NCBI GenBank assembly: GCA_900319695.1 | Contig: ONPN01000015.1 | Span: forward strand, 1-37,508 | Direction of reading: 5' to 3' | Length of the DNA stretch: 37,508 nt | Source: an uncultured Eubacteriales bacterium | Lineage (GTDB): Bacteria > Bacillota > Clostridia > Oscillospirales > Oscillospiraceae | In this document: in pieces, positions 23,689 to 30,733 of the stretch | Position numbering within the stretch: position 1 is the stretch's first letter | Layout: every line of letters begins with the position of its first letter | Notes under the pieces: model-generated | What the model saw: the letters and a program-made list of their open reading frames with translations, nothing else | What the model was told of the DNA's origin: nothing | The model's database searches: none | Translations under genes and position numbers: made by a program

Positions 23689-24699
23689 TTATTTTACCGT
23701 CCACGCAAAGGGGATGAACACCTCTCCGAACTTCTCCATGGCGTAGCGGTCGCTCATGCCGGAGATGTAGTCCACCGCCGCGCGGCCTTCGCCCTCTTTT
23801 TCGGCGATGGCCCGCAGCTCCTCGGGCAGCTTCTCAACATGGTTTACATAATAATTGTACAGGATCTCCAGCACGCCCTGCACCTTGTCCTCCTCGCTCT
23901 TGGCGCGGGGATTGAGGTAGACGTCGGAGAACATGTAGCTGTGGAAAAACGCAAAGGTCTCCTGCATCCGGGGGGACATTTTCAGCACGCCGTCCGCGCT
24001 GTTTTGGATGAGATCGGCGACGAGGGAGTTGATGCGCTCGCTGTTTCTCTCACCGCAGTCGCGGCGTATGCGCTCGGGCACGGCGTCGGCCTCGATGATG
24101 CCCGCTCGGATAGAGTCGTCCAGGTCGTGGTTTATGTAGGCGATGCGGTCGCACAGGCGCACACAGGTGGCCTCGCGGGTGTCGTCCGGCGCGCCGTGGG
24201 TGTGGTTGAGGATGCCCATGCGTGTCTCGTAGCAGAGGTTCAGCCCCCGCCCGTCGCGCTCGAGCACGTCCACCACGCGCAGGCTCTGCTCGTAGTGCTT
24301 GAAGCCGCCCTCATAGATCGCGTTCAGCGCCCGCTCCCCGGCGTGGCCGAAGGGCGTGTGGCCGAGATCGTGGCCGAGGCCGATCGCCTCCGCCAGATCC
24401 TCGTTGAGTCCCAGAGCGCGGGCCACGGTCCGGGCCAGCCGCGTGACCTCCAGCGTGTGAGTCAGGCGCGTGCGGTAGTGGTCGCCCTCCGGGCGGAGGA
24501 AGACCTGGGTCTTGTGCTTGAGGCGGCGGAAGGACTTGGAGTGGGTAATGCGGTCCACGTCCCGCTGAAAGCAGGTGCGGATCTCGCACTCCTTCTCAGG
24601 CTCAAGCCGCCCGCGCGACTCAGCCGCCAGCACCCCGTAGGGCCCGACGATCAGCCGCTCCAGCTTTTCTCTCTCTTCTCTCGGACAGGACACGCGCAT
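23689..24699 (-). CDS. dgt: dGTPase-like deoxynucleotide triphosphohydrolase
   Basis: A 336-residue HD-domain enzyme of the dGTPase family that splits dNTPs to deoxynucleosides and triphosphate. Motifs: CFQRDVDRITHSKSFRRLKHKTQVF, the first metal histidine H81 in RTRLTHTLEV, the H110-D111 pair in GLGHDLGHTPFGH, YEQSLRVVDVLE and the second aspartate in LCDRIAYINHDLDD. The length suits the short clostridial form (about 330-340 residues; E. coli Dgt is 505). The ATG at 24697-24699 follows AAAGGCGG. It is transcribed toward dnaG and rpoD, a common clostridial order. Confidence 0.93.
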   Translation of the reverse strand: MRVSCPREEREKLERLIVGPYGVLAAESRGRLEPEKECEIRTCFQRDVDRITHSKSFRRLKHKTQVFLRPEGDHYRTRLTHTLEVTRLARTVARALGLNEDLAEAIGLGHDLGHTPFGHAGERALNAIYEGGFKHYEQSLRVVDVLERDGRGLNLCYETRMGILNHTHGAPDDTREATCVRLCDRIAYINHDLDDSIRAGIIEADAVPERIRRDCGERNSERINSLVADLIQNSADGVLKMSPRMQETFAFFHSYMFSDVYLNPRAKSEEDKVQGVLEILYNYYVNHVEKLPEELRAIAEKEGEGRAAVDYISGMSDRYAMEKFGEVFIPFAWTVK

Positions 24700-24717
24700 C
24701 GCCGCCTTTCAAAAGAA

Positions 24718-24752
24718 ATAAGAGCAAGGATTTTTCCTTCCCTTACTCTTAT
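24718..24752 (-). terminator. Terminator behind yigZ
   Basis: On the minus strand ATAAGAGTAAGG pairs with CCTTGCTCTTAT (one mismatch) around an A-rich loop, followed by TTCTTTTG. It lies just before the dgt ribosome site, so it may also act as a leader structure of dgt. Confidence 0.6.
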
Positions 24753-24800
24753 ACGACGCAAATTTGTATTTCCCTTTATTTTTTTGAAAAAATTTTTTTG

Positions 24801-24922
24801 CCTCCCCCGAAAGGGGAGGTGGCTCGCTCCAATCTCCCGGGAGGGGCGAGTCGGAGGGGTTAACCCCACAGTCATCCGGCTTGCGTGAGACGCCGGATGA
24901 CAGCTCCCCTTTCAGGGGAGCC
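24801..24922. repeat. MITE-like repeat with inverted ends
   Basis: The left end is the hairpin CCTCCCCCGAAAGGGGAGG (24801-24819) and the right end is CTCCCCTTTCAGGGGAG (24904-24920), which are also inverted copies of each other. Inside, GTCATCCGGC (24871-24880) pairs with GCCGGATGAC (24892-24901). No coding capacity. The layout resembles small non-autonomous elements common in gut Clostridia; that statement is from memory. Confidence 0.7.
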
Positions 24923-24929
24923 GAGTGCT

Positions 24930-25556
24930 TTATCTCACCGGGACCGCCCTGAAGCTCTCGCCTGTGGCGCGCACCTGAACGCTGCCCGCGGTCTGGTCGA
25001 AGATGCGGGCGGCAAAGGCGTTGCTCTGTTCCTCGGGCACCAGCACCTTGAGCGTCACATTCGCGCCATACTCAATGTCCGCGACGATGCCGCCCGCGCT
25101 CTGGGCCTCGAGCTTAAGGCGCTCCATCTGCGCGTAGGAGCAGGGCAGCTCTGTCTCCACCCAGCGGCGCACAGCGGAGACGCCCGCGGCCTCGAGAGCG
25201 TCGGCAGTGCTCTTGGTGTAGGCGCGCAGAAGCCCGCCGGTGCCCAGCAGGACGCCGCCGAAGTAGCGCGTCACCACACAAACGGCGTTTGTGACGTTCT
25301 GGCGGCGCAGCACCTCCAGCATGGGGATGCCCGCGCTGCCCTGGGGCTCGCCGTCGTCGCTGTAGCGCTCAGCCCCGTCCCTGATGCTGTAGCACCAGCA
25401 GTTGTGCCGCGCGTCGTAGTATTTCTTTTTCATCTCCGCGATGAAGGCGCGGGCCTCGTCCTCCGTCTCAACCATGCGGACGTGGCCGAGAAAGCGGGAG
25501 CGCTTTTCGGTAAATTCGCTCTCGCCCGGCCCGGTGGGGATCAAATACTCGCTCAT
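24930..25556 (-). CDS. YigZ/IMPACT family protein
   Basis: A 208-residue cytoplasmic protein of the YigZ (IMPACT/YvyE) family, which has an RNase/ribosomal S5 domain 2-like fold and no firm function in bacteria. It carries the family signature SDDGEPQGSAGIPMLEVL, then VCVVTRYFGGVLLGTGGLLRAY (around residues 90-112). The N-terminal EFTEKRSRFLGHV and HNCWCYSI are also typical. The C-terminal domain of about 65 residues is the DUF1949-like ferredoxin fold. The ATG overlaps the hflX TGA by 4 bases (ATGA), so translation is coupled to hflX. Confidence 0.93.
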   Translation of the reverse strand: MSEYLIPTGPGESEFTEKRSRFLGHVRMVETEDEARAFIAEMKKKYYDARHNCWCYSIRDGAERYSDDGEPQGSAGIPMLEVLRRQNVTNAVCVVTRYFGGVLLGTGGLLRAYTKSTADALEAAGVSAVRRWVETELPCSYAQMERLKLEAQSAGGIVADIEYGANVTLKVLVPEEQSNAFAARIFDQTAGSVQVRATGESFRAVPVR

Positions 25557-26851
25557 GTCTCCCAGTCCTCTTTGGGCTCCACATAGCCGGGGATATAGGC
25601 CTTGATCCTGCCGAAGAGCTCCGGCGGGACGATGGCCTCAACTTCAACGCCGTCTTCCGCGTACTCGGTTTTCAAAACCGCCGCCTCCCGGTTGAGGCTG
25701 TCCAACAGCCCCGCGGCGGCATAGGGCAGCTTGAGCGTCACATGCCGTTTGCCGCGGTCCAGACGAGCGGAGAGCAGCTGCAAAAGCTCCGCCGCGCCCT
25801 CGCCGCTTTTGGCGGAGATGCAGACCGTGTCTTCCCCGTGGGGCAGAATGCCGAAGTAGGCGTCGCACTTGTTGTAAACGCGGATGCATGGCGTGGCCTC
25901 GGCTCCCAATTGACGGATCAGCTCGTCCACCACGCGGGCCTGCTCGGGCCACTCGGGGTTGGCAATATCAATCACATGCAGCAGCACGTCCGCGTATTTG
26001 AGCTCTTCCAAGGTCGCTTTGAATGCCTCGATCAGATGGGTCGGCAGCTTGCGGATAAAGCCGACAGTGTCGGATAATAGAATCTCCTGCGTTTCGTCGA
26101 TTTTCAGGCGGCGGGTGGTGGTGTCCAGCGTGTCAAACAGGCGGTCGTTTGCCGGAATGTCCGAACCGGTCAGACAATTCAGCAGCGTGGACTTGCCCGC
26201 GTTGGTGTAGCCCACGAGGGCCACGACGGGCATGGCGTTCTTCTCGCGCCTGCGCCTCTGCGTCCCGCGCACCTTGCGAACCTCGGCCAGCTCCTCTTCG
26301 AGCTTCTGGATCTTGCGGCGGATGTGGCGGCGGTCGGTCTCAAGCTGAGTCTCGCCGGGGCCGCGCGTGCCGATGGGGGAGGATCCGCCCGCAGCGGTCT
26401 GGCGCACCAAATGGGTCCACATGCCGGTGAGACGGGGCAGCAGGTATTTATACTGCGCAAGCTCCACCTGCAATTGGCCCTCGCGTGTCCTGGCCCGCTG
26501 GGCGAAGATGTCCAGGATCAGGCCCGAGCGGTCGAGCACCTTGACGCCCAGCTCCTCCGATAAAACGCGCAACTGGGAAGGGGAGAGCTCGTTGTCGAAG
26601 ACGGCGAGATCGCACTCGTTTGCCTCGATCAGCTCCTTGAGCTCCTGCACCTTGCCGTCGCCGATGAAGCTGCGGGGATCGGGCGCGGGGCGCGACTGAA
26701 TGAGCGCGGCGACGGTCTCGCCCCCGGCGGTCTCCACCAGGGCGGCAAGCTCGTCCATGGTCACGTCGCTGGATCGCTCGGACGCGTCCATACAGGCGGC
26801 ATTGAGCCCCGCCAGCACCGCGCGTTCTTTTTTGTTTTCGATGTTGTCCAT
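25553..26851 (-). CDS. hflX: GTPase HflX
   Basis: A 432-residue ribosome-associated GTPase that binds the large subunit and can split or rescue stalled ribosomes. The N-terminal domain has QSRPAPDPRSFIGDGKVQEL and VFDNELSPSQLR. A central helical hairpin holds the conserved ERxxxE-like run with GTRGPGETQLETDRRHIRRKI. The GTPase domain has G1 GYTNAGKST (214-222, K220), switch I FDTLDTTTRR, G3 DTVGFI, and G4 NKCD. The C-terminal part has the usual short domain ending near GYVEP. Its start lies 20 bases from the repeat at 26872, and the lipoprotein gene upstream is probably in the same transcript. Confidence 0.95.
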   Translation of the reverse strand: MDNIENKKERAVLAGLNAACMDASERSSDVTMDELAALVETAGGETVAALIQSRPAPDPRSFIGDGKVQELKELIEANECDLAVFDNELSPSQLRVLSEELGVKVLDRSGLILDIFAQRARTREGQLQVELAQYKYLLPRLTGMWTHLVRQTAAGGSSPIGTRGPGETQLETDRRHIRRKIQKLEEELAEVRKVRGTQRRRREKNAMPVVALVGYTNAGKSTLLNCLTGSDIPANDRLFDTLDTTTRRLKIDETQEILLSDTVGFIRKLPTHLIEAFKATLEELKYADVLLHVIDIANPEWPEQARVVDELIRQLGAEATPCIRVYNKCDAYFGILPHGEDTVCISAKSGEGAAELLQLLSARLDRGKRHVTLKLPYAAAGLLDSLNREAAVLKTEYAEDGVEVEAIVPPELFGRIKAYIPGYVEPKEDWET

Positions 26852-26871
26852 AGATACTCCGTTATTTCAGT

Positions 26872-27010
26872 GTGAAGAGTGGAGAGTGGAGAGTGGAGAG
26901 TGAAGAGTGGAGAGTGAAGAGTGGAGTTGTGGTATCCCCTTCGGGGATGAATTAAATTTGTCGCGGAGCGACTCCTTAACTCCACTCTCCACTCTCAACA
27001 CTCCACTCTC
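26872..27010. repeat. Palindromic repeat, family A copy 2
   Basis: The same design as at 20222-20337 and in the same orientation: a left arm of repeated GTGAAGAGTGGAGA units (longer here), a core with ATCCCCTTCGGGGAT and GTCGCGGAGCGAC joined by GAATTAAATTT, and a right arm CTCCACTCTCCACTCTC. The core stems differ from copy 1 by paired changes, so the hairpins are kept. Its right end is 3 bases from the stop codon of the lipoprotein gene. Confidence 0.88.
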
Positions 27011-27013
27011 AGA

Positions 27014-27850
27014 TCACGCCGCTCCCTTTTCCCCGAAGACCGGCAGACGGCTCGGCTCGGGGGTGACGATCTCGCTGCCGTCGCTGAAGCGCAGCAGGTA
27101 GCAGGCCGCGGCGATAAACTCCTCGTCGCTTACGTTGAGGCCGCAGGTCAGAGTCAGCAAAATCTGCCGCTGGGGGACGAAGTTCGGGTCGTCCTCGCTC
27201 TGACGCCGGGCGTCTGAAAAGTATGAGCTCGGCGTGAGCTTCAAAATCTGGGCGACGCGCTGCTCCCCGACTTTCGCCAGCACAAAGTCCTTGAGGTAAT
27301 AGGTCGACAGCTGCAGCCGCTCGCTCTCCGGCATGATGAGGTGGGGGTAGTTGCCGTTGTAGATGTCCCGCGCCGCGTCATAGGAGCAGAGCTCCGCCAT
27401 GACATAGAGGGCGTCTTCCTCCTTCCCGCCCTTGGGCAGGAATTGATATTCGATATAGGCGTGCTCGGCAAGCTCCCCTCTTGTGTCCAGCAGGACTTCG
27501 TGCTCGGTCTTCTTGAGCGAGAGCTTCGGATAGCTTGCATAGCTCTCGGCGAAGACGGCGGAGGGCAGAAAATTGTACGGGAACAGCGCCATGCACTGCT
27601 TGTGGGTGCGCGTCTCCTGCGTGCTGGTCTTGAGCGCGCCGGGGTTGTTCATGTTGAAGAAGGCGGCCTCATTCCACACGAAGCGCTCGGGGCTGCCGCC
27701 GCCGAAGGTCGGGATCGGCGTGCGCACGGGGGTGGGCTTTGCATCCACCTCCGGCATTTTCCAGGGCTCCAGCTCCTTCTCCTTCCCGCACCCTGCAAGC
27801 GTCGGGCATAAAAGGCACAGAAGCAGCAGCGCCGCAATCAGTCGTCTCAT
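27014..27850 (-). CDS. Putative lipoprotein of unknown function
   Basis: A 278-residue protein not recognised as a named family. It starts with a lipoprotein signal: MRRLIAALLLLCLLCPTLAGC, with a lipobox LAGC ending at C21, so it would be anchored to the outer face of the membrane. A proline-rich linker follows (about 28-55: PTPVRTPIPTFGGGSP). The rest (about 60-278) is a mixed alpha/beta domain with polar and aromatic residues and no catalytic motif I can name. The start follows GGAGG with 7-base spacing. It has its own promoter (27926-27954) with a 13-bp hairpin in the leader, and it may be co-transcribed with hflX across the repeat. Confidence 0.75.
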   Translation of the reverse strand: MRRLIAALLLLCLLCPTLAGCGKEKELEPWKMPEVDAKPTPVRTPIPTFGGGSPERFVWNEAAFFNMNNPGALKTSTQETRTHKQCMALFPYNFLPSAVFAESYASYPKLSLKKTEHEVLLDTRGELAEHAYIEYQFLPKGGKEEDALYVMAELCSYDAARDIYNGNYPHLIMPESERLQLSTYYLKDFVLAKVGEQRVAQILKLTPSSYFSDARRQSEDDPNFVPQRQILLTLTCGLNVSDEEFIAAACYLLRFSDGSEIVTPEPSRLPVFGEKGAA

Positions 27851-27888
27851 ACGGCATCCTCCTCACGGAGATGATAATCGTTTGAATG

Positions 27889-27922
27889 ATTGTCATTCTG
27901 AACTGACGCTCAGAATGACAAT
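27889..27922. repeat. 13-bp perfect hairpin in lipoprotein leader
   Basis: ATTGTCATTCTGA (27889-27901) pairs with TCAGAATGACAAT (27910-27922), 8-base loop. It lies between the -10 box and the start codon on the minus strand, so it would be in the 5' leader. The TGTCATTCTGA core resembles a dispersed bacterial repeat. Confidence 0.65.
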
Positions 27923-27925
27923 TGA

Positions 27926-27954
27926 ATTATACCGCACTTTTCCACATTTGCCAA
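27926..27954 (-). promoter_or_regulatory. Promoter of lipoprotein gene
   Basis: On the minus strand TTGGCA (27949-27954), 17-base spacer, TATAAT (27926-27931). It starts 4 bases beyond the stop codon of the YlmC/YmxH gene. Confidence 0.8.
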
Positions 27955-27957
27955 GCA

Positions 27958-28233
27958 CTAAAACAGTCGATTGGAGCGCTTGCGGCGCCGGTATTCGCCC
28001 TTGATCTCCACAAGGATGATGTCGCTGCCGACCTTGACGATTGTCTCCCAGGGGAGGATATAGTCGTCCTCCCGGCCGAGAAGCCCGAAGAACCGGGGCC
28101 TCCCCGGGGCGATCAGGGCCGCGATGCAGCCCTCCTTATCGTCAAGCTCCACGTCGCAGACATAGCCGAGGCGAAAGCCCGTGTGTACGTCGATGATCTC
28201 CTTATAGCGCAGCTCCGAGAAATAGCATGTCAC
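27958..28233 (-). CDS. YlmC/YmxH family PRC-barrel protein
   Basis: A 91-residue protein of the YlmC/YmxH family, small PRC-barrel proteins found in spore-forming Firmicutes and often annotated as sporulation-related. It shows the family lines FSELRYKEIIDVHTGFRLGYVCDVELDDKEG and, near the end, LPWETIVKVGSDIILVEI. The start is a GTG at 28231-28233 preceded by GGGAGGGGATC; no ATG is available in frame close by, and the open frame upstream runs antisense to the radical SAM gene. Its true role is not established. It is divergent from the radical SAM gene at 28348. Confidence 0.88.
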   Translation of the reverse strand: MTCYFSELRYKEIIDVHTGFRLGYVCDVELDDKEGCIAALIAPGRPRFFGLLGREDDYILPWETIVKVGSDIILVEIKGEYRRRKRSNRLF

Positions 28234-28289
28234 GTTGATCCCCTCCCACAGGCAGTCTATGCAAGGGAAATTTTGTCCCATTCCGCCGC

Positions 28290-28318
28290 TTGAGTAAAGT
28301 GCCGCACGATGGTATAAT
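28290..28318 (+). promoter_or_regulatory. Promoter of Tes-like radical SAM gene
   Basis: TTGAGT (28290-28295), 17-base spacer, perfect TATAAT (28313-28318), about 30 bases before the ATG. Confidence 0.8.
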
Positions 28319-28347
28319 CTGACTATCAAAAAAGGGAGGGTACTGCC

Positions 28348-29625
28348 ATGGGCGAAACGATACGCGAGACCCGCTCGGTCTGCCCGGTCTGCCTGCGCAA
28401 TCTCCCGGCGCGCCTTGTAAGGGAGGCGGACGGCGCGGTTCTGCTTGAAAAGAGCTGCCCGGAGCACGGCGCTTTCCGCGTCCCGGTCTGGCGCGGCCTT
28501 GTCGATTTCGAGCGCTGGACCCTCGGCAGCGAGCCCCTGGGCGGGGGAGGGGGATTGCACTGTCCGGCTGACTGCGGCCTCTGCAGCGAACATGAGAGCG
28601 GGAGCTGCTGCGTACTGTTGGAGGTGACCCGCCGCTGCAATCTCCGCTGCCGCTTCTGCTTCGCGGACGGCGGCACGGGGGAAGACGCGCCGCTTGCTGA
28701 GATGAAGGACGCGATCCGGGACATCGCGCGGCGCGGCGGCGGCCCGCTTCTGCAGCTTTCGGGCGGCGAGCCCACACTGCGGGACGATCTGCCGGAGCTT
28801 GTGGCCTTCGCCAAGGAGGCGGGCTGTGCCTATGTGCAGGTCAACACCAACGGCCTGCGTCTTGCGCGGGAGCCGGACTATGCCCGGAGACTTGCCGAGG
28901 CGGGGCTCGACATCGTGTTTTTGCAGTTCGACGGGACACGAAACGACATCTATGAGACCCTGCGCGGCGCACCGCTTCTGGAGACAAAGCTTGAGGCGGT
29001 GCGGGTCTGCGCGGCGCTTTCCGTCGGGGTGACCCTGGTGCCCACGGTGGTACGGGGCGTCAACGACAATGACCTCGGAGCGCTTGTGTGCCTCGCCGCC
29101 TCCCTCGTCCCCGGCGTGCGCGGGGTTCACTTTCAGCCGGTGTCCTACTTTGGACGCTTTCCGCAAAAGCCCGACGCGGACGCGCGCTATACGCTTGACG
29201 AGCTGATGTGCGGCATCAGCCGCCAGGCGGACATCCCGATCGAGAGCTTCATGCCCTCCCGGTGCGACCATCCGCTCTGCGGCTTCCATGCAAACTACCT
29301 CATCGACCCGGACGGCAGGCTGCGGCCGCTGAGCTCGATCACCCACTCCGCCCGCACGCGGGGCAGCGCCCGGGACAACCGCGCCTATACGGCCCGGCAC
29401 TGGCTGCGGCCGCCCGCCGAGGAGGCCCCGCCGACCGCGTTTTCCGACGAGATGGATTTTGACACCTTTCTCTATCGCCTGCGTCAGCAGAGCCTCACCC
29501 TCTCGGCCATGGCCTTTCAGGACGCTGTGAACCTCAACGTCGAGCGCCTGCGCCGGTGCAGCCTGCATGTCTACGACGGGGGGAAAATCAAGCCCTTCTG
29601 CGCAAATTACCTCACCCGAATTTAA
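28348..29625 (+). CDS. Multi-cysteine radical SAM enzyme, Tes-like
   Basis: A 425-residue radical SAM enzyme. Before the radical SAM domain it has a rubredoxin-like metal site, C12 and C15 (CPVC) with C37 and H40 (CPEHG), then C72, C76, C79 and H82 (CPADCGLCSEH). The radical SAM cysteines are C97, C101 and C104 in CNLRCRFCF, with the GGE motif in LQLSGGEPTLRDD. More cysteines follow in SRCDHPLCGFH and FCANYL. This order resembles the archaeal tetraether synthase (Tes) and its bacterial relatives, which join lipid tails by C-C bonds. Whether this one acts on lipids is inference; other members of the group are uncharacterised. It has its own promoter, ribosome site GGGAGG and terminator, and stands alone. 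Confidence 0.82.
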   Translation: MGETIRETRSVCPVCLRNLPARLVREADGAVLLEKSCPEHGAFRVPVWRGLVDFERWTLGSEPLGGGGGLHCPADCGLCSEHESGSCCVLLEVTRRCNLRCRFCFADGGTGEDAPLAEMKDAIRDIARRGGGPLLQLSGGEPTLRDDLPELVAFAKEAGCAYVQVNTNGLRLAREPDYARRLAEAGLDIVFLQFDGTRNDIYETLRGAPLLETKLEAVRVCAALSVGVTLVPTVVRGVNDNDLGALVCLAASLVPGVRGVHFQPVSYFGRFPQKPDADARYTLDELMCGISRQADIPIESFMPSRCDHPLCGFHANYLIDPDGRLRPLSSITHSARTRGSARDNRAYTARHWLRPPAEEAPPTAFSDEMDFDTFLYRLRQQSLTLSAMAFQDAVNLNVERLRRCSLHVYDGGKIKPFCANYLTRI

Positions 29626-29635
29626 TTATACAATT

Positions 29636-29675
29636 CCGGCGCTGCCGTTCCGCAAGGGCGACAGCGCCGGTTTTT
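29636..29675 (+). terminator. Terminator of Tes-like gene
   Basis: CCGGCGCTG (29636-29644) pairs with CAGCGCCGG (29662-29670), with further pairing inside, then TTTTT (29671-29675). It overlaps the last bases of the convergent transporter gene. Confidence 0.88.
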
Positions 29676-30552
29676 ATTCTTTGTTTCCCCGCGCGGGGAG
29701 CTGAACCAGTAGGATCGCCGCAAACATCACGGCGCAGCCCAGAAGCTCGCGTGGGCTCATGCGCTCATGGAGCAGGAGCGCCCCGGCAAGCACCGCAAAG
29801 ACCGACTCAAGGCTCATGAGCAGGGAGGCGACTGTCGGCTCGGTCATGCCCTGGGCCACCATCTGCAGCGTGTAGCCCACGCCGCCGGAGATGAGGCCGC
29901 AGTAGAGGATGGGGACCAAAGCCTCGCGCAGCTGATCGGGGGCGGGCTTTTCAAAGAGGAAGGCGGCGGCCCAGGAGAGCAGAGCCACGACGAGAAACTG
30001 CACCGCCGCGATCCGGATGGGGTCGGCGCGGCGGGCAAAATAGTCGCAGCAGAGGATGTGCCCGCTGAAAAGCAGCGCACAGATGCAGACCAGCGTGTCG
30101 CCCCTTGTCAGGCGCAGCCCTTCTGTCATACACAGCAGATACATGCCCGCGACACCGAGACCCACCGCGAGCCACACCCGCGCCCCGCAGCGCCTTTTGA
30201 ACAGGATGAGGTTCAGTACCGGCACCAGCAGAATATACAGGGCCGTGATAAAGCCCGCCTTGCCCGCCGTGGTGGTGACGATGCCCGCCTGCTGGAAGAG
30301 ACTGGCCACGCACAGGAAGAGGCCGCAGCAGAGCCCGCCGACAAGGGCTTTGCGCTTGTCGGACTTTGCGTTCTTTCCGCGCCGGAGCCGCGACACAAGC
30401 CCGACCGCGATCGCCGCGAGACTCATGCGCGCGGCGGTGAAGGTGAAGGGACCGATGCTCTCCATGCCCATGCGCTGAAAGACAAAGGCCGTGCCCCAGA
30501 TCAACGCGACCAGCAGGAGCAGGGCCGTACCCAGTGTTTTCTGATTGTTCAT
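29674..30552 (-). CDS. DMT (EamA) family transporter
   Basis: A 292-residue inner-membrane permease with about ten hydrophobic helices, in two EamA repeats (about 8-140 and 150-285). Typical features are LIWGTAFVFQRMG in helix 1, the FTFTAARMSLAAI segment in helix 2, KAGFITALYILLVPVL in helix 4, and in the second half TLQMVAQGMTEPTVASLLMSLESVFAVLAGALLLHERMS, with the conserved glutamate in ESVFA and the HER turn. Substrates in this family are metabolites such as amino acids, but nothing here indicates which. It has an ATG with a weakly spaced GGAAAG. The gene is alone and convergent with the radical SAM gene. Confidence 0.92.
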   Translation of the reverse strand: MNNQKTLGTALLLLVALIWGTAFVFQRMGMESIGPFTFTAARMSLAAIAVGLVSRLRRGKNAKSDKRKALVGGLCCGLFLCVASLFQQAGIVTTTAGKAGFITALYILLVPVLNLILFKRRCGARVWLAVGLGVAGMYLLCMTEGLRLTRGDTLVCICALLFSGHILCCDYFARRADPIRIAAVQFLVVALLSWAAAFLFEKPAPDQLREALVPILYCGLISGGVGYTLQMVAQGMTEPTVASLLMSLESVFAVLAGALLLHERMSPRELLGCAVMFAAILLVQLPARGNKE

Positions 30553-30637
30553 GCGTCATCACGCTTTCCAAAAAGATAAAAAAGTATAACCCAAAGAAAG
30601 CGGCCTGCGCAAGTGTGGAAAATGCACAACTCTGTTG

Positions 30638-30666
30638 TTGACTTCGGGGTGCTTCTATCGTAAAAT
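30638..30666 (+). promoter_or_regulatory. Promoter of polyphosphate operon
   Basis: TTGACT (30638-30643), 17-base spacer, TAAAAT (30661-30666). The leader to the pap ATG is about 65 bases and AT-rich. No phosphate-box was recognised with confidence. Confidence 0.65.
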
Positions 30667-30733
30667 AACTATAATAATTAAAAGCAACTGTTTGTGCTTG
30701 ATACGGATATTTTTATAAAAGGGATGATACAAG

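Noticed and set aside
26907-27101. Small open frame within the second palindromic repeat
   Set aside because: Its sequence is translated repeat arms; no ribosome site, and it runs into the antisense of the lipoprotein gene.
28234-29568. Long open frame extending the YlmC/YmxH gene upstream
   Set aside because: It is antisense to the radical SAM gene; the GTG at 28233 has a strong ribosome site and gives the family length.
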